Shown: in pieces, positions 12,533 to 24,136 of the stretch
How the letters are laid out: each line of letters starts with the position of its first letter
How positions within the stretch are numbered: the first letter of the stretch is position 1
Source of the DNA: Acridotheres tristis
Taxonomy: Eukaryota; Chordata; Aves; Passeriformes; Sturnidae
Direction: 5' to 3'
NCBI GenBank assembly: GCA_037013685.1
Contig: CM072908.1
Span: forward strand, 3,051,001-3,115,000
DNA: 64,000 nt
The notes under the pieces: model-generated
Databases searched by the model: none
The model's input: the letters and a program-made list of their open reading frames with translations, nothing else
What the model was told of the DNA's origin: nothing
Translations under genes and position numbers: made by a program

Positions 12533-15500
12533 CTGTGGGGACAGAGGGAACCCATGTTAGTTAATAAAGGGGAGAAAATAGGGGAATGTCTACTCTGGAC
12601 TGGTCATAGACACAGACAATAAGAAATCTTATTTATTCTATCAAATGGTGGAAGTACATCTAGCTGGAGAACTAATAATTGGTGTATTTTTGCAGACAGA
12701 TAAGATATAAAACTCTTGGCTCACTGGGCACTTGCTGTTATCTCAGGAGTTTTTGAAGTCCTTTGTTTCTGCATGTCTGCAAGATTGCTGAATTTGTTTA
12801 CATTCCTTAGGAATGATGAACAAAAAACTGCCTGGACCAACGACTCCAGGTGCAGCCCCACAAATGCAAGTGCTAAAAATGTTTTTTTTTTTTTTGTCTC
12901 TACTGGAGCTTACCTAAACTGTAGAAAAAAAAAAAAAAAGGCCAACTGGTGGCTTTTCTAATTGTTAATCTCGAGTGCAAATTTGAGCTCTCTGCCCTCA
13001 TCTGAAGGGAAAAACAACAAGAAAATAGAAAAGGCCAAAAGAGCAACATAATTTTTAGGTTCATGGAGGTCAATAAAGAAAACTCCATTAGAACTATTTG
13101 CCTCAAATGGATTTCTCATTATTTCCCTTTATTGGTAATAAATAAAGCTTTTAATGTGCTGCAACAGAGTGAATATTCAATTTATAAACAAGGCTGCCAT
13201 CAGCAGCTGAGGGCTTACAAAGGCTGGGCCAAACAAAGCTTCAAGTAAAGGATAAATGTTTCCACCCTCCTCATTTCATGGGGTCTCTGCTGCTTGTGGA
13301 TGCAGAAATCCAGGTAGCCCAGCCACTGTCTCAGTAGCCACACTTGACAGCCAGGTCAGGTCCTCCAGCCTCTTTGTGTGCCCCTTTTATTTTGGCTGGC
13401 TGAGGTTAGAATTGATTGGTGTCTGCCAGGACTGAGGAAAACAGGTTCTGCAGGAAAGGGATCAATACTGCAGGGCAAGTCCCAGCACCTCATCTGAGAG
13501 CAGTGGCATGAAATAATCTAGCCTCTCCTCATGGTTGATGAGGAATTCTGCCCCAGTTATTTCATTATAATGCACATAATAGATGTATTTTTTTGTTAAT
13601 TTGCTTGACATAGTCATATTTATTAAGGAATCTCTCAGCTTCCACACAGAGAAATAGCAGTAGGACCTCAACCCGTGGCTTTAACAATTCTGGCCAGAAA
13701 TTTTCAGGCAGCCTGTCCAAACCCATCTCAGGTGTCTGATGTACATTTAAAGAGCAGCACATTTACTTTATCCTTTAAAATGTTTTTAAGACAAGTCTTC
13801 AATGCAAGTGTCCCCTCTGTGGCAGGAATTTAACAAGGGATCAAGGTGGAATTGCAGCTGTGTGAGGAGCATCCTGGCAAGGGAAGGTGTTTTTTTCCCC
13901 CCTAGAAATTCCAGACTTCTGGATCACATTGTTCCAAGGAACACAGCGCAATTCCTCAAGATAGCTTGTGTTTGTGTAGTTAAATTGCCATTTTCAGCCT
14001 CTAAGGTGCATTTGTTGTCTCAGAGGCAGAAGAAAACACAATTGTTGTTGTGCTTGAATGCTGAATCTGATGCTGGAAGTTTCAGTGCTTTAACCTGGGG
14101 CATTTGGGGTTATTGCACCACAGGCAATATTGCATTTATTCACTGAACCACTGCTTTGACTCCTTCACATTTCCCTGAGAGTCCCCAAATCAAGCCATGA
14201 GATTCTGCCTTTCCTGCCACACTTGGAGGAAAAATCCCATTTGAAAATAAAGGATTCCCTTTCACCCTTGCTGATGGAGCAAGGTTGGGCAGCTGGATTC
14301 TGGATTCCCTTTTGGCTCTGCCAGACTTAAGGGATCTGAGCTGGGACATTTTTGGAGTGTAACAGGGAAAGATCAATCAGCAACTTGCACATTATCGCCA
14401 AACAGAGATAAAGATGAAAACCAGGCTCAGGGAAAGAAGGCAAAGGAAGCCAGAAGGACATGGCACAGCTGAGTTCAGCTGCTCCCTGCACGTGGCCCTG
14501 GAGAAGCATTTTTGTCATCAGCCTCATTGCAGGTGACCTGGAAGGGCAGGAAAATCTGTGGAGCGCATTCCAGGGGAACTCGAGTCCAGCTTGTCACTAA
14601 AAGTTTGATTTTGTCTTCCAGACTGAAATAATTCAGGTGCCAACCTGGAAGGGGCCATGGGTGGGTTCCTGGATTAGGTCTCTGTGCCCCTTTTTTGCAT
14701 CTATTCACCTCTCTGAGTGTAAAAGACTGAACATACACGTATTTTTGTGGTGTTTTTGGTTCCAGTTCCTAGGGACCAATCTTATGATATGACCAAGGTT
14801 TAATTCCTTAGAAAGAAAAAGAGTGAGGAGTTTACTGGACATGGAATTATGGCCAAGGGTTAGTCCCTGAGCAGTAAATCCCAGCAGATGGAATGACAAA
14901 CTCTGAGCTTTGGGAGAGGGTTGGGTGTTTCCAGAGGAGTTTGGAGCAAATCTTTTCTCCTCCACCTGCACGTGCCATGAAGGGAATGTGGAATGGCAAC
15001 TTCACCTAATTCTGGCACAGACCATGCAGTTTTGGAGACCCTTTTTGTAGGAATCTGGATATCCACAGGAGCTGCAGCCCCGAGGATCTGTGTGAGGGGC
15101 TGGGAATCAGTCGTGCATTTACCCCTACTTAGGAAAGCCAAGGGTTGAAGTTGCACGAGCAGCAAGCAAACTCCCTTCCTCTGACCTTTTGCAGCTTAAT
15201 AAATCTTTCAGATTCCTATTCCCGTGGGGCTCTCCCAGTTGTTTACAAATTTCTCAGCATGGGACCCCTTCAACTATAAATAATGGGAGCATTTTATTGC
15301 TTTGTTTTCCATGAATAAAAAAGAGTACATCAAGGAGCTCTCTCCTTCCTCCACCCTTTCCTACTCAGCTTATGGAGAACTATTTTTATCTCTTCAGACC
15401 TGGCTCCAGGATAATGATGACACGTTTTTAAAATGCCCATAATTCCAAATACTCAAAAAACAATGTGGCAGAAACGCTTTCGTGCTGGAGTGCTGAGACT

Positions 15501-18500
15501 GGGTGTGAACTCTGAACTCTCCTTTTCCTACCTGGGAAATTCAGGAACAGAACAAACTCCCTCTCCCAGGGTAGGAAACCTGGAAAAGTCAAGGCATCAT
15601 TGGGAATTTTAGCACTAATCCTGCCTGTAAGCTTTTGAAACTTTGCTTTTACTGAGATGTTCCTTACACAAACCAGAATAACCTTGCAGGCAAAAGGAAA
15701 TGCTGCTGGGAAATCCTTTGAGACACTGGGCAGGTGGATGAAACAATTGCTTCCCCACCCCAGAGAGCACACACTCCTCCCCTGGTCACAAAATACATCT
15801 AAAAGCCCCCAGGTGCTGGAGTTCAAACATTTACTACTTGAACAAAAGCATGAGATGAAAGAGAGCAATGGGGTTTTTTTAACTTCCAGCACTGGTATTG
15901 GGCTCCAGTTTTGAAATCAGCCTGGTCACACCTCTTGTGTCAAGCAGAGGAATCTCTCATGATAAATAAGCCACAGTGAAGGGTTTTATTTCAGACACAG
16001 CTGCCAAAAAGAGACAGAAATGAGTTTCTCTCCCATTTTAAAGGCTTCACTTGCCTGTGGCACCAGTGGGTTCTCACACATCAGTGCAGTATGAGCAACA
16101 CAGATGTTAGTTTGGTTTTTTCTTCTCATTTTTCTTTTCTTATTGACAGCAAAGAACATCCCTCCTGTGTTGCCTGGGGAAGCAGCATGGATGGACTGGG
16201 CTGTGAGACCCCCACAGAAGGAGTGAGGTGGCAGCAGGGGAAATTCAGCTGTAAAATGTGTCTTCATTTACAGACGCCTCCTTAGGGCCTCCCTAGTCAC
16301 AGTCTCAATTGTTCCTTTATCAACTTTCTGAAGTGGAAGATTACAAATTGCCTCTGAAATCTTCCAACTCTTCCCCCTAAGACTGAACTTTTTACATTAT
16401 TTAGGGGAGAGGGGCTCTTTTCTCTGTAATGGGGCATGTCTGGGGACTGGTAAATTAATACTTGTTTACTTATATCCTCCTGCTGTTCTGTTCAAATACA
16501 TTCCAAGGGCTCCTCTTGCTGCATTAAGGATATCAGCATGTTGTTTGTTTTATAACCTGGGAGAGAGCATAACAATATAGCTTCTCACCAGGGTGCACAC
16601 CAGCAACAAATTGAATAAAAGGAAGCAAACTGATTCTCAGAACACAGAGCTTCTGGGTAATCAGAATTGCAGATGCTTGGTTGAGTGTTAAAACTCTTCG
16701 CCATCAATCTGACCTTCTCCTGTCTTATTATTGGAGATTCTGGGTGTACTTTGGGGGAGAAACTAAAAAAAAAAAAAAGCTGAATAATAAATATTTGGGG
16801 GGGAGCCAGAGGTATGTGACATTGTTGTGTTAGTGTTAGCTAAGAAAACCAGCCTCAAAGCTTTTCATTTTATAAAAATACGAACATATTAAAAATCCAA
16901 AATGTTGCAGAAAAGAGCAAGAAGGATGGAAGCACTTAATGTCACTGAATTGAAATATTCAATATAATTTTACCAAGAAAATGAAGAAAAGATGAATCTC
17001 CCTTCCCCAGGAGCTATCCATGAGCCCCATGTATCCCCAGACTACAACAATTAGCAATGATCTGTTAATTCCTACTTGCTGCCCCTCACACCCCCTGAAT
17101 TTCAGTGTGGGCATCACCAGGTCTTGTGCCAGGGAGACCAAAAAGTGCTCAGATGTGGCAATGCTGATTATTGATTAATGATTATTAGAGACTGATCAAG
17201 GTCACTGCCGTGGAAGAAGTTTGCCTCCAAACCCCTGACCTGGCAGGAGGAAAAGCCAATTTGTGCCCTGTCCCTCTGATAAAACTCTTCCCACACACTT
17301 CTCAAGGCAGGGAGAAATCCCTGCAATCCCAGTTTTGCTTCCCAATTCTTTCCCCCACTGAATCCACGGGTGTGGGATCAATGAAAAGGGCTGTACCTGA
17401 GCGAGATGCTGCTGTTGCTTGGTGTCTACAAAGCTGAGGAGAAAGGCCAAGTCCTTTTCATCTCTCCTGGCCAGGACACTGAGCGGGGCAGCTGCCCCTG
17501 CCACGTTCCTGCTCTGCAGCTGCAGCACAGCCAAGCGAGCCCTGGCAAAGTCCTCAGCAGGACAGTGGCCAAAGGCTTCCTGCAGGTGCTTCAGGGCCTC
17601 TTGCTGCCTTCCTGTTGGGGAACACCAGAACAAAGTCCATAATCCATCCCATGGGGAGAAAGACACCGAGAAACCTCAGCAAGGCAGGGTTCAGGCAGCC
17701 AGTCCACACCTAAAGGTGTTAATTACGTCATACCCTGCCCCAAAATGTTTTCAAACTTCTATTGAAAAGCACCATCCAGACCATCCAGCATTATCCAACA
17801 CCATCCAGCACCATCCAGCACCACCCAACACCATCCAGCACCATCCAGCACCATCCAGCATTGTCCAGCACCATCCAACACCACCCAGCACCATCCAACA
17901 CCATCCAGCTCCATCCAACACCATCCAACACCATCCTGCATTGTCCAGCATCATCCAGCACCATCCAGCCCCATCCAGCACCACTCTTGACATTAAATAT
18001 TCACTTCTATCCATTTTTGGCTTGCTCACCAGGCCTGACCAGCTGTGCTGAAGGACTCAACTCACCATTTGCCATCAAAACATCAGTGTAGAAGATGTGA
18101 TGTTGTGCATCCCTGCAGATTTTGGTCAGTGCTTTTGCCATCATGAGAAGGTCCCCGAGGGTTTCTTTTCCTGGGAGGTCTTTGGTGGCCATGAGCTCGG
18201 TAAGAGTGGCCCTGCCATGCTGGAGGAGCCACCCAGTGACCAACCCTTGGGTTTCAGGCTTCAAGGACAGGATTGCTGGGATCACTGCTCCTGCCTCCAC
18301 CTTCAGTGCTGAGATCAGATCTTGCACTGCCTCCTGTGGAAAAACAAAACCAAGGAAAGAAATGGAAGCAATAATTAAGTATTGATCATTTGTTCTTTCA
18401 GTTGCTTTCTGTTCTCTGCTGAACCATGGGAAAACTTCACTCTTCCCTGTCCTTGTGCTGCAATTTTTCCATTTTCAAAGCTGATAGGAGATTATAAAGG

Positions 18501-21500
18501 CAGGTTTGAATGAGTGTTTGCAAAGTGTTTTAAACTCCTTGGGTTATCATAGAAAATAATGGCCAAGGTTTAGTCTTCCAACACCTAGAGCCACGAACAG
18601 GCTAAACTGACTATTCTAGGCTTGGGAAAGAAAATCAGTAACCTCAGGTGGGCTGTTCATGCACCCAGCCAAACCCAGAGCCTTTCACTGCCCAAATCCT
18701 GTGAGAAACTCCTGATTCCAGTGATTCCATGACAAATTCTGTGATACTTTACACTCACATTGTTCAATTCCCTCAAAAAAATCAACAAAGCCCCACGTGG
18801 ACAGTACCTTCTGCTGCCTCAGAGCGAGGTGAACAAACCCTCGGCCACTCAGAGCTTGCACATTGCTGGGGTCCTCCTTCAGGACAGCATTAAAATCAAA
18901 AATCGCTGTTTTCATCTGCCCCAGGCGCCCATAGCATCGAGCCCTGGTGAGGAGGCAATCCTCAGCATAACCACCTGGAGGACAGGGATGCAGCCATGGT
19001 TACTGCAGGGACACCCACAGGAAGCTACAAAAAAAGCTCCACTTGGCCTGAGGATACTTCAGGATGAAGTACAATGAGAGTTTGCTGAAGTGGAAGTTTC
19101 CTTTATTTTTGTTGCAAGTGGAATTCCTACCATGTGTTATCAGCTGTGAGTTGAAAGGAAAAAAGAATCTGTGTCAGGTTGGAGTGGGAGCAGCATGAAT
19201 GAGAGGAGAAAGCCTTGAGAGAGAGATCTGTGACTATGTGAGAGTGGAGGCACAAAGCCATTTGGCTGTTTTAATAAAGTGAGGTCAGAATCACAGAATA
19301 GTTTGGGTTGGAAGGGACCTTAAAGAGTCCCCAGTCCCCTGCCACAGGCAGGGAAGGTACACATTGTTTTGGATAAATGAGTTATCCAGATGGGACTGAC
19401 TAATTCCCTGCCAGAATTAATATGCACTGGGATTTGTGATACTGAGCTGCCTTTTTTTTTTTTTTTTTCCTTTGCTTTCACACTAGTGCTGCCCAAATAA
19501 ACACATAGAGCTGTCAGTGAAAATCCTGGTCCCTCCATTCCCTGCCTGCAGAGCATTTCTTTCCCTGTCATCCACATATCCCTTCCTTTCAAGGCAATTT
19601 TGATAAGGATCTTAACATGCCCAGGGTTGCAATCAATAACTGTGGCATCCAATATTGGATGATAAATCATCAGTGCCACTAGAAATATGTTTTCATAGAG
19701 AGGTCAGCAAATGCAGCTGCCTGCAGAGATCAGCAAGCAGACAGGCTCCAAGCAATTCCTCTGCAGTAATGAGGCTTTTCCTCCCTCCTGATTTGCTCCA
19801 AAACTTCTGTACCAAAGGCTATTATCACTCTGGAGCTCTACCAGTTGGCTCCTCTAAAGACAATATCTATTTCTTAACAAGCATCTGTTCTAGCAGGTGG
19901 GGAGCTGATAAGCTGGAATGCACGGGCTGTGAAATGGAACCATCTCCAAGCAATTAACAGGGTTTTTATTCCATTTCCATGAGCCAGTCTCTCTTCTTCT
20001 CAGTGCTGCTGTCATAACATTTGCTCAGAGTGAAAGGCAGATTTCCATACAAACATGGTTTTACTTGGAACACGCCAGAAGTATTTCCATGTCAGCCTGG
20101 TCTCTCTCCTGAGGGAAAGCTGGAATAGTGAAATGTGTGAGAGGCTGTGCTCACTTTGCACTGGGTGAAGAAAAGGGCCTGATGTCCCTGTAGAACAGAG
20201 CTGAACCCATTACAAGGAGTTTAAAATTTATTTCCTTATTGTTTAATTACACCACTTCATGGCCCAGCTGACCCTGCTGTGTCAGCCCTCACCGGGGAGG
20301 TGACAGAGGAGATCTGGACATCCTGTGCCACCCACATGATTTCCCTTAGGAGCAAATCCCCCACGGGCATCCCTGTGTCCTACCTGCAGCAAGGATGGCA
20401 AAGGACAGGTGGGCAATGGCCTCTTTGATGGCAGCACCCTCCTGTTTGCCCTTCAGGATGGCCAGCGCTCGCCAGCGGCAGTGGCTCTGCAGCAGCTTGC
20501 GGTCCTCGTCCTGGAAAATGTCCAGGATTGGCAGGAGGCAGGAGGAGTCTCCAATTCTGATCAGCCTCTTCAGCAGCTTTAAGGATGGGAGAGGAAAAGG
20601 CAACAGAGAAAGCTGAGTGAGATGTGAGGTTGTGTGGGAGATCACTGTGCCCTTCCCCAGCTCTCCCTGGAGCTTCAGCCAGCCCAGGAGCACAAACCTC
20701 CCTGCTTTATCTCCTCAGCTGGCCCTGGTGTCAATGCAGGCTGGAGAAAACAGGAATTCTTATCTTTCCTCACCACCACTGCAGCTGTGGAAATAATTCT
20801 GGGCAAATAACTGGCGCTGCCTGCTTTGTTTTGGGCAGCATCTGCTCTACATTGGCAGTGGAGTGTTTTTATAAATACAGGATGATTGCCCGAAAAAAGA
20901 GAATGTTCCTGTGGAACACAAGGATTCCGGTGATCTTTTTGACTGCAAAATCAAAATCAGTGAATTAATGGCAAATTAGGGAAGTGCTGTAATTTATTTT
21001 TAGTATTGTTATCGGGAATCTGGGAAAAGCATGAATTCAAACCACAAAGTACTGTCCTCCTGGAAAAGAATCCTGTCTGACCTTTGGTATCTTTGCCTCA
21101 ATAAACACTTTTTTTACTGCATTTCCAATTAAAATGAAACAAAAGATGGTTTTTACAGTGCTCAGCAGGGACTGGATATTAAAATCTGGGCCAGAGAAGC
21201 CTGGACAAGAATAAATTATCCTGATGTACCAGACACATCCCTTGAACACATAACTTTCTGTATTTTATTAATAAATAAAAGTGAATGGCATCTGACAGGC
21301 AGGTGGGGTAAAAATATTTTGAAGAGAAATTTTCAGATGTTCCATGAAGAACTTGCAGCAGAAGCTGCAGATGCAAATCCAACTTCCAAGGGCAGCACTC
21401 TAATAAAGCCACACCCCTCATTAACAGCCATCCCAAAGGCATCAAGTTAAAGCAAACTTTTATTTTTCATAGGCACTAGTGAAGTGCTGACAATAAAACC

Positions 21501-24053
21501 TTTCTCCTTATCGGTTAGCAGAATTTATATGGCATTTAAAAAAAAATACAATAGTTCCCTCTGATGGCAGAGCCTGGGAATTCAGCCTTGTGATCCTGGG
21601 TGAGAGAACCAACTTGCTGGAATGGCTTTCAGGATTTCAAGCACAATTTATCAGCATTGGAGAAAGAAAACTGCAGACTGTTGGAGTTTCTGTGTTTGTG
21701 TTTTTCTTCTCCAGCGCTTCATTAGGATAATTGAGGAGGTGGCCCTTGTGCCTTCTTTTCTCCAAGGGAACATTCCCAATCCCATAATATTGTCCCCAGG
21801 GACAGGATGCTCTGCCTGGTTAAAATGCTGAGAAATGCCAATAAAAAGCACGTGGGGAATGAACTGGATTTAGCTGGGAGTCCCTGTACGGCCTTTTTGG
21901 ACACAAATTCCTGTGATTCTATAACTTTATGGAAATATCAGCCCTGTATTTACACCCTTAAAGTTCTGCTAGAAGTCCAAATTTCACTGTGTCACAGCTC
22001 TCCCTGTCACTATTTGGGGAGCTCCTAACAGCAAAGTTTAGTTATAAAGGGGAAATGCACCCCAACCACTGAACACAGGGATCAATCTGTAATTTCACTG
22101 TGGTCTGGGACAAATCAGCTGTTGAGGAGGGAATGATCCTGAGGATGAGGCTTTCCAGGTGCTCCTTACCTGGTTGCCATCATACACAAAGCCTCTCTTG
22201 AGCTGCAGCAGGGCCAGCCTGGCCAGCACAGGAGCCCTCTGGGGGTTTCTGGAGAGGGCCAGTGACAGCATCTTGTGGGCTTCTTCCCCACGGCCCATCT
22301 GGTACAGGGCATCAGCACACAGGATCTGGGATGCCTCATCAGAGCTGTCCAGCTCCACCAAGAGAGAAGCCAGCTGGAAAACCCCAGGGGCATCTCTGGA
22401 GGGGAAAAAAAGCCAACAAAACAAAACAAAACAAAACACAACACAACACAACACCTTCAAGGTTAGGAATGTGCACAGCCCTGTTTGCTTTTTCTGAAAG
22501 GAAACTGAGCTGCCTCCTGGGTACCTCTTCTTCTGGAGCATCATCTGTCCTTCCTCCTGGAGGACCTTCAGCAGCAATCCCCTCTGGTTCCATGGCACGT
22601 AGGACTTGATGGTGAAGATGGTTTCATCCAGCTTTAACTGGCAAGCTGTGATATAATCCAGGGCTGTCAAGTAATTGCTGCCCCCAGAAATGCGGATCAG
22701 CCCACGCCCACACAGAGCTTTGATGCAGCTGTTGGGATGTGGGGAGTCGTGCTCAATGACCCTCTGGAAGTCCTGCAGGGCTCCCTGGTGGTCCTGGGCA
22801 TGGAGGGAGCAGAAGCCCCGCAGTGCCAGCAGGGTGTTGTGGTACGTGTTCTGCTCTGCTGCCAGCAGCTGCTCACACATGTCCAGGGCGGCCTCGGGGT
22901 GTCCCTGCAGGAGGTGACAGTCTGCCAGCCGGACACTGAGCTCCCGGCTGGACCCTGGGCAGATGTGCAGGAGCAGCTGGATTGTCTGGACGACAGGAGG
23001 GAGCAGCTCAGTGCCATGACTGCCCCTGAGATCAGCCCGAGCACGCACAGCCTCCCTGTACGCTGCAAACCTCCCCTCCAGGGCAGCTCTGGCCTGCTCC
23101 TCGATCTTCTCAGCATCAGTGGGTGAGAAAAGCTCCTCAAAGCATTTCATTGCCTGAGCAGGGTCTGCTGCAAAGGCTGCTGCTAAATCCTGCATCATTT
23201 CCTGCGTCCATCCACCCAAGAAGAAATACCCAGCAGCTCGTTCCAGCAGCAGAGCCAGAACATCCTCACCTCTGAGGTTCTCAGCAGAGAAGCCCTCAAG
23301 GGCCTTGGTGCAGACAGCCACACACTCCTGAAATTCTCCTGTTTTCAGGAGGTGAGCTGTCCGTGCCCTGCTCACCCAGGTGTGCCCTGGTGCCACGGCA
23401 GCCAGGAAGGTGTAGCAGTCACCCAGCCACTGCTCTGAGGCTCTGCAGCCTGGCCTTTCCTCCTGGCACCTGGAGAGGTGATCAGAGAAAGCCTGGACGA
23501 CCTGGGCCAGGTGCTCCCTTTGCCTGCTGCACACATAGGCCACCGCCTCGTCTCGATGCAGCACAAAGGCTTGGACATAATCCACGATTCCCTTCCCAGC
23601 CTGTGTCCCTGACAGCACCCGTGCCAGCGCCCTCAGCAGCAGCAGCTCCATGGAATCCCTGGCATTATCCTCCAGCAGCAGATTGCATTTGCTCACCACC
23701 TCCTGCCAGCAGCCTCGGCGGAGCAGAGCCTCCAGCTCGTACACTGAGGCCACCACGTTGTTGGGGATGAGGGTGGAGAGGAAAACTGCGGCGATCCCCA
23801 CGCTGAGGGACACCATGGCCAGGTTCCTGCTCTGGATCTCGGGGATCTGGGCCTTGCCTCGGCACCAGGCCTCCAAGGTGGCCACCACTCGCTGGCAGGG
23901 CCCAGGGCCCATGGCGCTCACTCTCTGCACTGCTGTGGGGGCACAGCAGCTGAAGGCAGCCAGGTAAAAAGCAGTGGCTGCTGGAAATTCCTGCAGGGAG
24001 AGCTGCTCGTCCCCTTCCCCACAGAGCAGGGCGGCGAGGTCCTCGGGTGCCAT
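12014..24053 (-). CDS. TTC34: TTC34, tetratricopeptide repeat protein 34 (7 coding exons)
   Basis: The coding exons join as 24053-22525, 22395-22170, 20576-20384, 18974-18808, 18333-18066, 17611-17397 and 12532-12014. They give 3117 nt and 1038 residues without a stop. Every intron is GT-AG and the phases (2,0,1,0,1,0) match at each join. The ATG at 24053 has a good context (G at -3, G at +4), and an in-frame TGA lies 11 codons upstream, so it is the only in-frame start in this exon. Helix-turn-helix TPR units occur along the whole protein: about residues 5-36, 373-500, 520-585, 652-705 and four in 869-1019. TPR solenoids bind partner proteins; no catalytic motif is visible. The family is poorly characterised, so the function here is a protein-interaction scaffold by inference. 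The name rests on recognising the N-terminal pattern and the exon layout of the vertebrate family. No frameshift or decay is seen. Confidence 0.88.
12533..17396 (-). other. TTC34: TTC34 intron 6
   Basis: The largest intron, at 4864 nt. It has A/T homopolymer runs at about 12883 and 12925. No CR1 copy or added exon is recognised. A 154-residue minus-strand frame at 15428-15892 looks like chance. Confidence 0.75.
17397..17611 (-). CDS. TTC34: TTC34 coding exon 6 (residues 795-866)
   Basis: The acceptor is TTCCCCAACAG|GAAGGC and the donor is CTCGCTCAG|GTACAG. The exon is 215 nt, phase 1 in and phase 0 out. It encodes TPR-like helices: 'RQQEALKHLQEAFGHCP', 'FARARLAVLQLQSRN' and 'AAAPLSVLARRDEKDLAFL'. 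Confidence 0.87.
17612..18065 (-). other. TTC34: TTC34 intron 5
   Basis: A 454-nt intron. Nearly half of it is the 10-bp minisatellite described separately. Confidence 0.8.
17772..17983. repeat. 10-bp minisatellite (ccatccagca), about 21 copies
   Basis: The units stay in strict 10-bp register, with variants ccatccaaca, ccacccagca and ttgtccagca. It lies inside TTC34 intron 5, 82 bp from the exon 5 donor. The frames it opens (Pro/His/Ser-rich on plus, Trp/Cys-rich on minus) are artefacts of the repeat. Confidence 0.93.
18066..18333 (-). CDS. TTC34: TTC34 coding exon 5 (residues 706-795)
   Basis: The acceptor is TTTCCACAG|GAGGCA and the donor is GGCAAATG|GTGAGTTG. The exon is 268 nt, phase 0 in and phase 1 out. 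The product is alpha-helical by pattern ('AVQDLISALKVEAG', 'VTGWLLQHGRATLTELM') but does not match the TPR consensus well. It may be a linker between the two TPR arrays. Confidence 0.86.
18334..18807 (-). other. TTC34: TTC34 intron 4
   Basis: A 474-nt intron with unique sequence and no recognised element. Confidence 0.8.
18808..18974 (-). CDS. TTC34: TTC34 coding exon 4 (residues 650-705)
   Basis: The acceptor is TGTCCTCCAG|GTGGTTATGC and the donor is CAGCAGAAG|GTACTG. The 167-nt exon enters in phase 1 and leaves in phase 0. It holds the clearest TPR of the gene: 'RARCYGRLGQMKTAIFDFNA' followed by 'DPSNVQALSGRGFVHLAL', with the usual G/A, Y/F and A positions. Confidence 0.9.
18975..20383 (-). 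other. TTC34: TTC34 intron 3
   Basis: A 1409-nt intron. It holds a short CR1 fragment (19288-19365) and a 21-nt T run near 19450. Nothing else is recognisable. Confidence 0.8.
19288..19365 (-). mobile_element. CR1 LINE 3' fragment
   Basis: The plus strand reads 'cacagaatagtttgggttgg' then 'aagggaccttaaagag', which is the reverse complement of a CR1 3' end. About 80 bp remain. Confidence 0.85.
20384..20576 (-). CDS. TTC34: TTC34 coding exon 3 (residues 586-650)
   Basis: The acceptor is CATCCTTAAAG|CTGCTG and the donor is GCTGCAG|GTAGGAC. The exon is 193 nt, begins in phase 0 and ends in phase 1. It encodes a helical segment with 'SHCRWRALAILKGKQEG' followed by a TPR-like helix 'AIAHLSFAILAAG' that continues into exon 4. 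The joined TPR spans the splice site, which supports the pairing. Confidence 0.87.
20577..22169 (-). other. TTC34: TTC34 intron 2
   Basis: A 1593-nt intron. I see no repeat family, RNA gene or extra exon in it; the open frames inside it look like chance. Confidence 0.8.
22170..22395 (-). CDS. TTC34: TTC34 coding exon 2 (residues 510-585)
   Basis: The acceptor is CCCTCCAG|AGATGCC and the donor is AACCAG|GTAAGG. The 226-nt exon restores the frame after the phase-2 junction and ends in phase 0. It encodes two TPR units ('DALYQMGRGEEAHKMLSLAL' and a following 'VLARLALLQLKRG' helix). Only a 129-nt intron separates it from exon 1. Confidence 0.88.
22396..22524 (-). other. TTC34: TTC34 intron 1 (129 nt, open in frame)
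   Basis: This short intron has GTACCC...CCTCCAG borders. It is 43 codons long and has no in-frame stop, so the reading frame runs straight through it. It contains an AACAA/AACAAAA simple repeat at 22417-22453 (plus strand) that reads as Val/Cys/Phe/Leu-rich sequence on the minus strand. Confidence 0.8.
22525..24053 (-). CDS. TTC34: TTC34 coding exon 1 (residues 1-510)
   Basis: This is a very large first coding exon of 1529 nt that carries half of the protein. It starts at the ATG at 24053 and ends at an AAGAG|GTACCC donor, leaving two bases of codon 510. It opens with a TPR-like pair (residues 5-36, including 'EFPAATAFYLAAF'). It ends with consecutive TPRs at 373-500, including 'ALDMCEQLL' and 'GALQDFQRVIEHD'. 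The middle part (about 100-350) is Leu/Ala-rich and probably helical, but its repeats are too degenerate to place by eye. Confidence 0.9.
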
Positions 24054-24107
24054 TGCCTGTGCCTGGGCCCTCACTGGGCGGCATCACGGGGGGAACATGG
24101 CTGGGGC
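24054..24107 (-). other. TTC34: Probable TTC34 5' UTR segment and splice acceptor
   Basis: On the minus strand a pyrimidine-rich TTTGTGTTTCCCAG ends at 24108, giving a possible acceptor 54 nt before the ATG. The segment holds two upstream ATGs. One opens a 4-codon ORF at 24098 that stops in frame at 24084. The other, at 24084, overlaps the main frame. A non-coding first exon farther upstream would fit but is inferred. Confidence 0.4.
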
Positions 24108-24136
24108 CTGGGAAACACAAAGGAGGGAGCAGGGTT

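Noticed and set aside
15428..15892. 154-codon minus-strand ORF inside TTC34 intron 6
   Set aside because: No TPR pattern and no splice sites linking it to the gene; chance frame.
17419..18091. Plus-strand ORF of 210 codons and minus-strand Trp/Cys-rich ORFs
   Set aside because: They come from the decamer array in TTC34 intron 5 and from the antisense of exon 6.
22095..22169. Extension of the TTC34 exon 2 frame to a stop at 22095
   Set aside because: A good donor (CAG|GTAAGG) ends exon 2 at 22170, and exon 3 continues the TPR array in the right phase.
22697..24120. Several 100-150-codon frames antisense or out of frame to TTC34 exon 1
   Set aside because: Shadow frames of a GC-rich coding exon. 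Only the uATG at 24084 is kept, as a uORF observation.
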